From positions 1-29,336 of the forward strand of contig CAYMYN010000045.1 in assembly GCA_964394665.1 (NCBI GenBank): DNA of 29,336 nt, read 5' to 3'. Within the stretch, counting starts at the first letter, position 1, and each line of letters begins with the position of its first letter. The translations under genes and the position numbers were made by a program. A model generated the notes under the pieces. That model was not told the origin of the DNA, ran no database searches, and worked only from the letters and a program-made list of their open reading frames with translations. This stretch comes from CAYMYN01 sp964394665 (GTDB taxonomy: Bacteria; Planctomycetota; UBA1135; GCA-002686595). Of the stretch, positions 7,669 through 16,749 are shown piece by piece.

Positions 7669-8661
7669 ATGGATCCCGCCCCCGAACGCATCCTGATCGT
7701 CAAGCTGGGCGCCCTGGGGGACGTCGTGAACAGCCTGCCCCTGGTGAACCGCCTGCGGGCGGGTCTTCCGGACGCGCGCCTCGCCTGGCTGATCGGACCG
7801 GCGGCCGCGAGGCTGGTGGCGGGCCACCCGGCCGTGGACGAGTTCCTGGTCCTCGACGCGCGCCGCGCCCGCGCCTGGCCCGGGATCGTGCGCGAGCTGC
7901 GACGACGGCGCTTCGACCTGGCCCTCGACCTGCAGCGCCTGGCGAAGAGCGGCTTGCTCGCGCGCCTCTCGGGCGCGCCGCGGCGCTTGGGCTTCGACCG
8001 CGCGCGCTGCAAGGAACACAGCCACCTGTTCACCAACCTGCACCTCGCGCCGAACCCCCGGCCGGGCACGACCGTGGCGCAGTACCTCGAGTTCGCCGAC
8101 CGTCTCGGCCTGCCCGAGCGACCGGCGGAGTGGCGCCTGCCCTACGTGCCCTTCGAGGAGCCGGGCGAGCGGCCCGTCACGCTCGTGCTCGGGGCGACCA
8201 AGTCGGCCAACCGTTGGCCGCCCGAGCGCTGGGCCGAGTTGGCGCGGGGCCTCGTGGAGCGACGCGGCGCGCGCGTCGTGTTGTGCGGCGGCCCCGAGGA
8301 CCGGCCCCTGGCCGACGCCGTGCGGAGCCAGGCGCGCGTCGAGCTCGACGATCGCGTCGGGCGTCTCGACCTGCCGCGCAGCGCCGGCCTGCTCGCGGCC
8401 TCCGCGCTCGTGATCGCCTGCGACACCGGACCGCTGCACATCGCGGTCGCGCTCGGCGCGCCGGTGCTGGCCCTCTTCGGCGCGGCCGATCCGGCGCGCA
8501 CCGGACCCTACGGTCGGCCCCAGGACGTGCTCTGGAGCCCCGCGCCGTGCTCGCCCTGCCGCAAGCGCACCTGCTTCGTGGCGGGGCACCCGTGCATGGC
8601 GAACCTGCCCGCGTCGGCCGTGCTCGGACACGCCCTGGCGCGGCTCGGTCCGGGGACGTGA
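7669..8661 (+). CDS. Glycosyltransferase family 9 (heptosyltransferase-like)
   Basis: The 330-residue product is a GT-B fold glycosyltransferase of family 9, the family of ADP-heptose:LPS heptosyltransferases acting at the inner face of the cytoplasmic membrane. It opens with RILIVKLGALGDVVNSLPLV, the typical first strand and loop. It also has LDLQRLAKSGLLARLSGA, an ATKSANRWPPERWAEL phosphate-site segment near the centre, and DTGPLHIAVALGAPVLALFG (Asp252 onward), the donor-binding motif. A C-terminal CSPCRKRTC...CM cysteine cluster matches those seen in many LPS heptosyltransferases. The ATG at 7669 is the obvious start; longer readings cross the miaB promoter. The donor is probably the ADP-heptose made by HldD (3989-5056). 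The precise acceptor sugar is unknown. Confidence 0.88.
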   Translation: MDPAPERILIVKLGALGDVVNSLPLVNRLRAGLPDARLAWLIGPAAARLVAGHPAVDEFLVLDARRARAWPGIVRELRRRRFDLALDLQRLAKSGLLARLSGAPRRLGFDRARCKEHSHLFTNLHLAPNPRPGTTVAQYLEFADRLGLPERPAEWRLPYVPFEEPGERPVTLVLGATKSANRWPPERWAELARGLVERRGARVVLCGGPEDRPLADAVRSQARVELDDRVGRLDLPRSAGLLAASALVIACDTGPLHIAVALGAPVLALFGAADPARTGPYGRPQDVLWSPAPCSPCRKRTCFVAGHPCMANLPASAVLGHALARLGPGT

Positions 8662-8757
8662 CCGCACGGCGGCCCCTGAGCGCAATCGCACGGGTGCGCG
8701 GACGAGCTTCACCTGGGGCTGACGGAAACGGACGGTCGCGGGGCTGGGCCGAGCCGC

Positions 8758-8763
8758 TAGACT
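8758..8763 (+). promoter_or_regulatory. Possible -10 element for the sulfatase-like gene
   Basis: TAGACT, preceded by C, lies at the start of a less GC-rich 100-base leader. With the start codon at 8870 this implies a 5' UTR of about 100 bases. An ATG at 8789 with AAGGG five bases upstream could be mistaken for the start (see the CDS entry). Confidence 0.3.
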
Positions 8764-8869
8764 CGCGGGTCGTCGGGCAAGGGCTCCGATGTCTCTTTCT
8801 TCGACCGACCGTCCGCGGGGCGTCCCTCCCCAGCCGCGTGGGCAAACACACAGGCAACCCCCACCTGTC

Positions 8870-11257
8870 ATGCCCGTTCCCCACCGACCGCGCGCGTCGT
8901 CGCGGTCCCGCTCCGCCTGCGCCCTGGCGCTCCTCGTACTGGCGTTCTCCGGGTCCCTCGGGGGCTGCGACGAAGGCCAGGGCGTGTCGCTGGCCCAGAA
9001 CGGCAGCGCCGTGCAGCGCCTGGACTTCTCCGATCCAGGGCGCGAGCCCCGGGATCGCTCGATCCAATCCGTGCGGCAGATCGGACTCCCGCGCCACGCC
9101 GACGAGTGGAGCCCGCGGGCCGACAACGTCTCGTTCTACCCCGGCGGCGAGGGGCGCCCGCCGGCCCTGGTGCTCGCGGGCACGGACGAGCTGTGGGTCG
9201 ACGTCCCGATCCCCGCGGACACGCCGCCCTACAACATCGTGGCCGTCGAGCTCACCAACCCGACCCAGACCACGGTCGGGATCGAGGGCTTCTCCAAGGG
9301 CCACAGCGTGCTGCGTTCGAAGAGCCTGAGCCTGAGCGGGACCAAGGAAGCGCAGGTGGTGTTGGTCGAGCTGCCGGCGATCCAACAGATCCGGGTCCAG
9401 CCGGAGATCCTGCGCTTGCAGCTCACGGGCCGCGGCCGCCTGCAGGCGCTGCACCGCATCGAGCTGCTGCACCGCGACCTGGCGAGCTTCCTGCCCGATC
9501 CCGACGGCCCGCCGCAGCCGGTGGAGGTCGCGCGGCACGACTCCCGGCTCGCGATCGGCCTGACGAGCGACCGCCCCTTGGAGAGCGAGTTGCTCGCGTA
9601 CAAGGGCGCGCTGCTGCGCCTGTCCTACGGCCTGCCGCGGGAGTTGGGGACCTGGTCGGACGGCCCCGATCGGCTGGTGATCGAGGTGCGCGACGCCCGC
9701 GGACGTCCGCGGCTCACCCACCACGAGGACCTCGACTGGGAGAAGCTGACCCGTGGCTGGCAGGAGCTCGAGCTTCCTCTCTCGAAGGTCGCCGGCCAAG
9801 CGGCGACCCTGAGCCTGTCCCTCGAGACACCCTCGCGCGGCCCGCTGCTGCTCGCGATCGCCGAGGCGCGGGTCGTCGTGCCGCAGGCCTCCCCTCCGAC
9901 CGTGCTGCTGGTGACCTCCGACACCCACCGCTACGACCACGTCTCGGGCGCGGGCCGCGGCGTCGAGGTGAGCACGCCCCACATCGACGCCCTGGCGGCG
10001 CGCGGGGTGTTCTTCACGGACTGCTTCTCGGCCACGAACGTGACCAACCCCTCCCACGTGTCGATGCTCACCGGCCGGCACCCGCGGGACACGGGCGTGC
10101 TCGACAACAACACCCAGATCGACTCCCAGGCCCCCACCCTCGCCCTGCGCTTCCGCGAGGCGGGCTTTTCCACCCTCGCCTCGCTCTCGGCGCGGCACCT
10201 GGGGCACGACTCGAGCGGGTTGGGCGCCGGCTTCGACCGCATGGGTCGGCCCCTGCGGGGCCAACGGCGCGCGCACGAGGCCATCGACGAGCTGCTGGCC
10301 TGGTCACAAGCGCTCGCGGACGAGCCCCTGTTCGTGTGGTTGCACGTGTTCGACGCCCACACGCCCTACGAGCCGCCGCAGGAGTTCCTGGCGCGCCACT
10401 GGCCCGCCGGGCGCGATCCGTACGACGCGCGCCTGCCCGAGCCCGAGGACCTGCCGCCGAGCATCTTCGGACCGGGGGGGACCTACGCGGGCCTGCGAGA
10501 CCTCGAGTTCCCGCGCGCGAAGTACCGCGCCGAGGTGGAGTCCCTGGACGATCAGCTCGCGCGCGTCTTCGACCACCCGCGCCTGGGCCAGGGCATCGTG
10601 GCGCTGACGGCCGACCACGGGGAGTCCCTCGGCCACCACGACTGCTTCTACGACCACGCCGGCCTGTACCCCGACACGATCCACGTGCCCCTGACCCTGA
10701 GCTGGCCCGGGGGCGTGAGCGGGGAACGGGTCGAGCGGCCGGTGACGCAGCTCGACCTGGGGCGCACGATCCTGGACCTCTCGGGTCTGGCCAGCGTCCA
10801 GTTCCCCGGCCGCAACCTCGTCGCGCCCCTGCTCGGCGAACCCGAGCCGCCGCCGGAGCCGCGCTACACGCTCTCCTCCAACTCGCTCACCGCCGCCGTG
10901 AGCACGGGCGACTGGCACCTGATCCTGACCCTGGTGGCCAACGCGCCGCACGTCGACTCGATCCGCCGGCGCTACGAGCACCACCAGGTGCAGCTCTTCG
11001 ACCTCGCCCGGGACCCGCGCTGCGAGACCGACCTGGTGGACGAGTTCCCCGAGGTGGCCCGCCGCCTGCGCAGGAGCCTGGTGCGCTGGCTCACCTCGCC
11101 CGAACCCACGGGCTGGGCCCGCGCCGGCACCAACGACGAGGAGACCCTGCGCCAGCTCACCGAGCTCGGCTACACCCTGGCGAACTTCGGCGCCGCTCCC
11201 CAGGGCGTGCGCTGGGAGCCGGACGGGTGCGAGTGGTGTCGGCGCTTCGAGAACTAA
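8870..11257 (+). CDS. Sulfatase/alkaline phosphatase superfamily lipoprotein
   Basis: The 795-residue product has a signal peptide with a lipobox (SGSLGGC), so it should be a lipid-anchored surface or periplasmic protein. Residues about 40-345 are a non-catalytic beta-rich region of unknown role. The sulfatase-superfamily domain follows, with the first metal site VTSDTHRYDH (Asp351), NPSHVSMLTGRHP, and the second site TADHGESLGHH (Asp582, His583). The position that holds the formylglycine-forming Cys or Ser in true sulfatases is Thr392 (TNPSH instead of CXPSR), as in phosphatase-like or phosphotransferase-like members, so sulfatase activity is doubtful. I preferred ATG 8870 over 8789: the codons between them end in A or T about 40% of the time, unlike real genes here, and the signal peptide fits better. 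Confidence 0.88.
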   Translation: MPVPHRPRASSRSRSACALALLVLAFSGSLGGCDEGQGVSLAQNGSAVQRLDFSDPGREPRDRSIQSVRQIGLPRHADEWSPRADNVSFYPGGEGRPPALVLAGTDELWVDVPIPADTPPYNIVAVELTNPTQTTVGIEGFSKGHSVLRSKSLSLSGTKEAQVVLVELPAIQQIRVQPEILRLQLTGRGRLQALHRIELLHRDLASFLPDPDGPPQPVEVARHDSRLAIGLTSDRPLESELLAYKGALLRLSYGLPRELGTWSDGPDRLVIEVRDARGRPRLTHHEDLDWEKLTRGWQELELPLSKVAGQAATLSLSLETPSRGPLLLAIAEARVVVPQASPPTVLLVTSDTHRYDHVSGAGRGVEVSTPHIDALAARGVFFTDCFSATNVTNPSHVSMLTGRHPRDTGVLDNNTQIDSQAPTLALRFREAGFSTLASLSARHLGHDSSGLGAGFDRMGRPLRGQRRAHEAIDELLAWSQALADEPLFVWLHVFDAHTPYEPPQEFLARHWPAGRDPYDARLPEPEDLPPSIFGPGGTYAGLRDLEFPRAKYRAEVESLDDQLARVFDHPRLGQGIVALTADHGESLGHHDCFYDHAGLYPDTIHVPLTLSWPGGVSGERVERPVTQLDLGRTILDLSGLASVQFPGRNLVAPLLGEPEPPPEPRYTLSSNSLTAAVSTGDWHLILTLVANAPHVDSIRRRYEHHQVQLFDLARDPRCETDLVDEFPEVARRLRRSLVRWLTSPEPTGWARAGTNDEETLRQLTELGYTLANFGAAPQGVRWEPDGCEWCRRFEN

Positions 11258-11418
11258 CGGCCGCGGCGCGGCGCGCTACGGCCAACCTCAGAGTGTGAGG
11301 AGAATTCGAGCACTCTCGGTACGGCCAGCTTGCCCGCCGTCCAAAAGGCGTTCGGAGAGGCCGTCTGGATGGTCCGCTCTGGGTCCGTTCCGGGTCTGCT
11401 CGATTCTCTCTCGGCCTT
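11258..11418. other. Convergent intergenic region
   Basis: This 161-base spacer separates two convergent stop codons. It is less GC-rich than its surroundings, and it contains a weak inverted pair CCTCA/TGAGG at 11286-11300 and AGAGTG/CACTCT arms 15 bases apart. There is no T tract, so I do not call a definite terminator. No gene is seen. Confidence 0.5.
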
Positions 11419-14013
11419 TCAGAAACAGAAGGTCACCGACAGGGCGTCTGACAGGTTGAAGCCCGCGCCGCCCGCCGCCGGGTCGCGGTACCAGTGCTGG
11501 AAGTTCCAGGTCGCGCCCGGCAGGGCCGCGCCGAGTCCCGCGCCCGCGGGGGCCGCGCCGAAGTCGAGGGCGCGGCTCGCCAGTCCCTGGGCGTTCGCGC
11601 TCGCCGCCGGCAACAGGCGGAAGAGGCCCACGCCGCCGGCGCCGACGCACAGGCTGCCCAGGCCGAAGCTCTGCTGCACCTGGGCCGCGCCGTAGAAGAA
11701 GAGCCCGAACTGGCCGGGGATCGCGCCGCTCACCGTCAACGTGAAGTCGCCGGCCGCGACCGAGGTCGTCCCCACGTGGCCCAGGCGCGCGCCGGGCCCG
11801 GCGGAGTTGGGCGCCCCCACGCAGTAGCTCGTCGCCGCGCAGGCGCAATCGGCGGACGGCTCGGGATCCTGGCAGCCGCAGATCACGTCGACGACCGAGA
11901 GGTCGTCGAGGGCGACCTCGACGATCGAGTCCGAGTTGAGGTCCCGCGCGCGGAACGCGACCCGCACCTGATCGGTCAGGGCCACGGCCCCGGCCAGTGG
12001 ATAGGTGAAACGCACCCAGCCCCCGGCGCGCGCGCCGGGCCACTGGGTCAGGAGGTCGAGCTCCTGCCAGCTCTGTCCGTCGTCGGGGGAGATGCGCAGA
12101 CGCAGCCCGTCGCTCGGTGTCGGCGTGCCTTCGCTCTTCGAGAGCCAGAGCCAGCACACGAGCACCGGATCCACGCTCCCCGAGAGATCGAGGCGCGGCG
12201 TCACGAGCGAGGTGTAGCCGCCGTCGACGTCGTCGTGCTGGCCGGTCACCCAGCAATGCACCCCGTCGGGCGTGCGGTCGCTCGCCGGCTGGGCGACGGT
12301 GCCGATCGGCACCACGCGCTCCCAGAAGCCCGCCGTCGCGGTGTCGCCCGGGAGCCCGACGATCCAACCCGGCGTGTCCTCCTCCATGTCGTCGACGAAG
12401 CGCACCGCCAAGGCCTCGGCCACGCGCGAGGCATGGACGACGTAGGGCGCGCCCTCGGGGGCCGTCCAGCGGATGCCGTTCGACGAACGCGCGCCGACGA
12501 ACCAGGCCACCTCCGCGCCGCAGGGCGCGGGCGGGAAATCGGCGCGATACAGTTCGCCGCCCAGCGGCACCAGCGGCGCTTCGACCAGGCCCGCGCCCGC
12601 GTCGTACCAGATCCGCTCGCTGCCCGCCGCCACGTCGCCCGCGAGGCGCACGAGCAGCGAGTCGCCGCCGGGGCGCAGGGCGCTCGGCGGGCCGTGGGGC
12701 AGCTCGACGCGCACGGCCGGATCCCCCACCCACCACACGAAGAGCCCCTTCTCGAGGTCGCTGCCGATCACGATGCCGCTCGGGAAGTAGGGGTAGCAGC
12801 TCCAGAGCCCATTGAACGCGTCCCAGTCGTCCTGGGGCCAGGTGTCGAACCAGGCGATCTCGTTGCCGTTCACCGGGTCCGTGACGTCGAACACGCGCAG
12901 GCCCGAGCGGTAGTTGGCCTGGAAGACCCGCGTGTCCTTGGTGTAGAGGTTGTGCCCGATGGCGCGGTTGCCGTTGGTGAAGGTCGAGAGCAGCACCGGC
13001 GCGTCGACGTTCGAGACGTCGAACACGAAGGTCGTCGTGGGCAGGATGCCGTTCTCGTCCAGCTCGTCGTCGAGGTAGAGGAACTGGCGGTCGGGCGAGA
13101 GCCAGGCCTGGTGCGAGTAGCGCGCGCCCGGGTAGTTGAGCTGGGCGCGCACGAAGGGCGCGCCCGGGTTCGTGACGTCGACGATCGTCAGGCCGGTCGA
13201 GACCGAGCCGTTGCCGAAGCCGCTGCAGGCGAAGGCGATGCGCCGGCCCGCGAAGGGGCCCTCGGTGTAGGTCACGACCTGCGCGTCGTGCACGTAGCGC
13301 GAGCTCCAACTGCCGACGTAGGCCGGCGCCGCGGGGTTCGCCAAGCTGTAGATGCGCAGCCCCACGCCCGAACCGCCGCCGCAGCGGTACAGGTGCCCGG
13401 AGACCTCGTCGATGGCCACGTTGTGGGTCGACTCGACGCCGCCCGTGAGCACCTGGTTGACCAGCGTCACGACGCCGTTGTCGACGTCCGAGAGGTCGAC
13501 CACCTGGATGCCGCCGCCGCCCTCGCTGACGACGTAGGCGTGGTGCCCGTAGACCTTGACGTCGCGCCACAGGCTGCCCGGCCCGTCGATGTGCTGCACG
13601 ATCACGGGCTCGCTGGGGTCGCTGATCTCGACCACCGAGAGTCCGTTCGAGAGGCCCATCAACGCGTACTCGCGGCCGGCGGGCGAGACGTAGCCCCAAC
13701 AGTCGTTGCCGCTCTGCGCACCGCCCAGGTCCGCCAGGCTCAGCCAGGAGAGCAAGGTCACACCTTGGCTCGGGAAGTCGACGACGCCCTGGCCGGTGGG
13801 CGCGACGAGTCCCGCGCTCGGATGGGCGGGCCGGCCGGCGATCGAGCGCGCGAGCACGTCCCCGCCCTGGCGCAGGAGCCGCCCCGGCGCGTAGCCCTCG
13901 CCCGGGAACGGCGGTCGGCGGTCGAGGAGCTTGGGATCGTCCTCGTGCGCCGCGAAGGACAGGGCAGGGAGGAGGACGAGGGCCAGACCGAGGAGCCGAC
14001 GGCGAGGGTGCAT
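11419..14013 (-). CDS. Secreted choice-of-anchor B / LVIVD-repeat protein with C-terminal planctomycete-type domain
   Basis: The product has 864 residues. Residues 1-21 are a signal peptide (RRR, then LLGLALVLLPALSFA). Residues about 70-450 carry LVIVD-type beta-propeller repeats such as LSVVEISDPSEPV, IQVVDLSD, LTIVDVTNPGAP, TFVFDVSNVDAP and LRVFDVTDP. This is the pattern of choice-of-anchor B family proteins. Residues about 535-700 form a beta-sandwich-like region (DDMEEDTPGW, SPDDGQSWQELDL, FRARDLNSDSIVEVALDD), similar to regions seen in secreted proteases and MAM-like modules. A Cys-rich linker near 710-730 leads to a final domain (about 727-864) ending in WYRDP (841-845) and GFNLSDALSVTF. 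The same terminal domain occurs in the protein encoded at 26670-28304. The enzymatic role, if any, is unknown; a surface or extracellular location is likely. Confidence 0.9.
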   Translation of the reverse strand: MHPRRRLLGLALVLLPALSFAAHEDDPKLLDRRPPFPGEGYAPGRLLRQGGDVLARSIAGRPAHPSAGLVAPTGQGVVDFPSQGVTLLSWLSLADLGGAQSGNDCWGYVSPAGREYALMGLSNGLSVVEISDPSEPVIVQHIDGPGSLWRDVKVYGHHAYVVSEGGGGIQVVDLSDVDNGVVTLVNQVLTGGVESTHNVAIDEVSGHLYRCGGGSGVGLRIYSLANPAAPAYVGSWSSRYVHDAQVVTYTEGPFAGRRIAFACSGFGNGSVSTGLTIVDVTNPGAPFVRAQLNYPGARYSHQAWLSPDRQFLYLDDELDENGILPTTTFVFDVSNVDAPVLLSTFTNGNRAIGHNLYTKDTRVFQANYRSGLRVFDVTDPVNGNEIAWFDTWPQDDWDAFNGLWSCYPYFPSGIVIGSDLEKGLFVWWVGDPAVRVELPHGPPSALRPGGDSLLVRLAGDVAAGSERIWYDAGAGLVEAPLVPLGGELYRADFPPAPCGAEVAWFVGARSSNGIRWTAPEGAPYVVHASRVAEALAVRFVDDMEEDTPGWIVGLPGDTATAGFWERVVPIGTVAQPASDRTPDGVHCWVTGQHDDVDGGYTSLVTPRLDLSGSVDPVLVCWLWLSKSEGTPTPSDGLRLRISPDDGQSWQELDLLTQWPGARAGGWVRFTYPLAGAVALTDQVRVAFRARDLNSDSIVEVALDDLSVVDVICGCQDPEPSADCACAATSYCVGAPNSAGPGARLGHVGTTSVAAGDFTLTVSGAIPGQFGLFFYGAAQVQQSFGLGSLCVGAGGVGLFRLLPAASANAQGLASRALDFGAAPAGAGLGAALPGATWNFQHWYRDPAAGGAGFNLSDALSVTFCF

Positions 14014-14112
14014 GGGGGTCGGGATGGAGACCGGGGGAGCCCGCCAGGTCTACCACGCCGCGGCCCTCGGCGTCAGGGGCGGGGCGCGCGGGGAACTCGG
14101 GGGCGCCCGCGC

Positions 14113-14703
14113 TCAGCGCGGCGGCGCCGGGTACGGCTCCAACACCGCCGTGCCTTCGAGGGTGAGCGTCGCCCCGCTCCGATCCTCGCCCTGCACGCGG
14201 AACACGAGCCGCGGCGCGGGGGCACCCTCCCCCCCATCCCCCACGAGCCCCACCCGCCCGCGCAGGTTGCGCAGCGCCGTGCGCTGCGCGCCCGCGAGCA
14301 ACACCCGGCCCTGGACCCGGGCTGGAACTCGACCTTCGGGCCGGCCCTCGCCCTCGGTGCGCAACAAGAACTCGACCGCCGGGCAGCTCTGTCCGGGCGC
14401 CGCGGGAGCGAGGGCCACCTGCCACCAACCCTGCTCGGTGCGCGCGACCGCGGTGCGCAGGGACTCCCCACGTACCTCGCAACCCGGGCCGCGCAGGAAG
14501 GCCTCGCCCGCTGCGCCGGGCTCCACGCGCGGCGCGAGCTCGGCGAAGGCCGGCCAGGGCGCGTCGGGCTCGACGAGGGCCGCGAAGGAAGGGTCCGACC
14601 GGTCCCACGGGCCCGTGTCCGGCGCGGACGGTTCGCGCCCCGCCCACCACACGAGTCCAGCGGCGCTCAGCACGAAACCCAGGTAGACCCAGCGCCGGTT
14701 CAC
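14113..14703 (-). CDS. Membrane-anchored protein of unknown function, coupled to mnmG
   Basis: The 196-residue product begins with GTG at 14703, which overlaps the mnmG stop in the sequence GTGA, so translation is probably coupled. Residues 5-21 (WVYLGFVLSAAGLVWW) are one membrane segment, giving an N-terminal anchor with the remaining 175 residues outside the cytoplasm. That part has two Cys (GPGCEV and QSCPAVEF) that could pair, and strand-rich stretches such as GRVLLAG and TLTLEGTAVLEPY. I recognise no family. A longer reading from 14979 would cover the end of mnmG and is a shadow. MnmG is more often followed by rsmG in bacteria, so this arrangement is unusual. Confidence 0.75.
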   Translation of the reverse strand: MNRRWVYLGFVLSAAGLVWWAGREPSAPDTGPWDRSDPSFAALVEPDAPWPAFAELAPRVEPGAAGEAFLRGPGCEVRGESLRTAVARTEQGWWQVALAPAAPGQSCPAVEFLLRTEGEGRPEGRVPARVQGRVLLAGAQRTALRNLRGRVGLVGDGGEGAPAPRLVFRVQGEDRSGATLTLEGTAVLEPYPAPPR

Positions 14704-16625
14704 GGCGCGGCCTGCGCGGCGCGGCGCGCGCGCTCGAGGTGCACCGCGAGCAGGGCCACGTCCGGCGGGCGCACGCCGGCCAGGCGGCCGGCGGCGCCGA
14801 GCGTGCGCGGGCGCAGGCGCGCGAGCACCTCGCGCGCCTCGTTGCCCAGGCCCGCCAGGGCCGTGAAGTCGAGCTCGCCCGGGATCTCGAGCGCCTCCTG
14901 GCGCGCCAGGCGCCGCACGTCCTCCTGTTGGCGCCGCACGTAGCCCTCGTACTTGACGTCGTTCTCGACCGTCTCCCACAGCTCGTCGCCGAGCCCGAGG
15001 GCCGCGAGCTCGGGGTGCTCGGCGACGAGCTGCGCCGCGTCCACCTCGGGCCGGCGCAGCAACTCGACGAGCACCCGCCCACCCGCGCCGCGCAGGGTCT
15101 CGAGCAACCGCCGCGCTTCGTCCACGCGCCGCGCGCGCTCACGCGTGCGCTCGAGCGCGCCGCCGTCGACGAGCCCCACCTCCGCGGCCCGCGGCACGAG
15201 CCGCCGATCGGCGTCGTCCTGGCGCAGGAGCAGGCGGTACTCGGCGCGGCTCGTGAACATGCGATAGGGCTCGGTGGGCCGACTCACGACCAGGTCGTCG
15301 ACGAGCACGCCGACGTAGGCTTCGTGGCGCGCGAGCACGAAGGGCTCGGCGTCCTGGATCCAGCGCGCCGCGTTGGCGCCCGCGACCAGCCCCTGGGCGG
15401 CGGCCTCCTCGTAGCCCGAGGTGCCGTTGATCTGACCGGCGAGGAACAGGCCCGGCACGGCCATCACGGCCAGGGTGTCGGCGAGTTGGCTCGGCAACAC
15501 GAAGTCGTACTCGACCGCGTAGCCATGGCGCAGGAAGCGCGCGCGCTCGAGGCCCGGGATCGTGCGCAGGAAGTCCTCCTGCACCTGCGCCGGGAGCGAG
15601 GTCGAGACGCCGTTCACGTAGACCACGTCGCAGTCGAGACTCTCGGGCTCGAGGAAGACCTGGTGGCGATCGCGCTCGGCGAAGCGCATGACCTTGTCCT
15701 CCACCGAGGGGCAGTACCGCGGGCCGACGCCCTGGATGCGGCCGGCGTACATCGGCGCGCGGTGGATGTTCTCCCGGATGAAGGCGTGGGTGCGCTCGTT
15801 GGTCCAGGTGACGTGGCAGGCGACCTGCTCCAGGGCGGGGAACCCCGCGCGGTCGGTGGCGAAGGAGAAGGGCCGCGGGCGCGCGTCGCCGTGCTGGGGC
15901 TCGAGCGCGTTCCAGTCGATGCTGTCCTTCGCCAGGCGCGGCGGCGTGCCGGTCTTGAGGCGCCCGAGGGCCAGGCCCAGGCGCGCGATGTCCTCGGCCA
16001 GGCCTTCGCTGCTGCCCTCCCCGGCCCGGCCGCCGGAGCGCGTCGCCTCGCCGGTGTGCATCACGGCCCGTAGGAAGGTGCCGGTGGTGAGGATCACCGC
16101 GGCCGCCGCGAGCCGCCGGCCATCGCCGAGCACGACGCCGCGCACCCAGGCCCCGCCGCCGGCGCCCTCGCCCACGATCAGGCGCTCGACGTCGCCCTCC
16201 ACGAGCTCGACGCCGGCCGCGGCGCGCACCACGCGCGTCGCCTCCCCGCGGTACCGATGCCGATCGGACTGGCAGCGCGGCGCGCGCACGGCGGCGCCCT
16301 TGCCCGTGTTCAGCATGCGGAACTGGATCCCGGTGCGGTCGGCGATGCGCGCCATCGCGCCGCCCAGGGCGTCGAGCTCGCGCACGAGCTGGCCCTTGCC
16401 CAGGCCCCCGATGGCCGGGTTGCAGCTCATCTCGCCCACGCGGTCGAGGCGTTGGGTGACGAGCGCCGCGCGCGCGCCGAGGCGCGCGGCGGCCAGGGCC
16501 GCCTCGATGCCCGCGTGCCCGCCGCCGACGACGACCACGTCGAAGCGCCGCGCCGCGTCCCGCCCGGGGGCGGGGTGCGGGTGGCTGCGGGGCGGCGGGA
16601 CGTTCGGGGAGAGGGACTCGGACAT
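14700..16625 (-). CDS. mnmG: tRNA uridine-5-carboxymethylaminomethyl modification enzyme MnmG
   Basis: MnmG (GidA) is the FAD enzyme that, with the GTPase MnmE, places carboxymethylaminomethyl or aminomethyl groups on wobble U34 of several tRNAs. The FAD-binding motif VVVGGGHAGIEAA is at 31-43, followed by SCNPAIGGLGKGQLVRELDALGG. Further signatures are RMLNTGKGAAVRAPRCQSD, LKTGTPPRL, the second conserved region INGTSGYEEAAAQG, and the C-terminal helical domain with NDVKYEGYVRRQQ and LRPRTLGAAGRLAGV. The 641-residue length is slightly above the typical 620-630 because of a Pro/His-rich tail of about 26 residues at the N-terminus. ATG 16625 is the start; an internal start nearer RRFDVVVVGG is not excluded. 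mnmE is not in the window. Confidence 0.96.
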   Translation of the reverse strand: MSESLSPNVPPPRSHPHPAPGRDAARRFDVVVVGGGHAGIEAALAAARLGARAALVTQRLDRVGEMSCNPAIGGLGKGQLVRELDALGGAMARIADRTGIQFRMLNTGKGAAVRAPRCQSDRHRYRGEATRVVRAAAGVELVEGDVERLIVGEGAGGGAWVRGVVLGDGRRLAAAAVILTTGTFLRAVMHTGEATRSGGRAGEGSSEGLAEDIARLGLALGRLKTGTPPRLAKDSIDWNALEPQHGDARPRPFSFATDRAGFPALEQVACHVTWTNERTHAFIRENIHRAPMYAGRIQGVGPRYCPSVEDKVMRFAERDRHQVFLEPESLDCDVVYVNGVSTSLPAQVQEDFLRTIPGLERARFLRHGYAVEYDFVLPSQLADTLAVMAVPGLFLAGQINGTSGYEEAAAQGLVAGANAARWIQDAEPFVLARHEAYVGVLVDDLVVSRPTEPYRMFTSRAEYRLLLRQDDADRRLVPRAAEVGLVDGGALERTRERARRVDEARRLLETLRGAGGRVLVELLRRPEVDAAQLVAEHPELAALGLGDELWETVENDVKYEGYVRRQQEDVRRLARQEALEIPGELDFTALAGLGNEAREVLARLRPRTLGAAGRLAGVRPPDVALLAVHLERARRAAQAAP

Positions 16626-16749
16626 CGGGTTCGCTCGGGAAGCCGACCATGGGAACCGCGCCCGCTCCGGCCGACAAGTACGGACACGGGTCGGAATCCC
16701 GGTCCGGGCTTCAAACGCGGGTCGACGGCGACCGACGAACTGCCCTGCC

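Noticed and set aside
8789..8869. ATG at 8789 with AAGGG upstream as the start of the sulfatase-like gene
   Set aside because: About 40% of the codons in this stretch end in A or T, against a few percent in real genes here, and it would place 43 residues before the hydrophobic core of the signal peptide.
5526..9329. Open frame of more than 1200 codons on the plus strand across miaB and the neighbouring genes
   Set aside because: It is antisense to the DHS-like and miaB genes and out of frame with the glycosyltransferase; its product is an Arg/Gly/His/Ala-rich shadow typical of GC-rich DNA.
11286..11300. CCTCA/TGAGG hairpin as a terminator of the sulfatase-like gene
   Set aside because: It is only five pairs with no T tract; too weak to call.
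11288..15142. Open frame of about 1280 codons on the minus strand
   Set aside because: It overlaps the LVIVD gene, the 14113-14703 gene and part of mnmG in another frame; the product has only Arg/Ala/Gly/Pro runs and no motifs.
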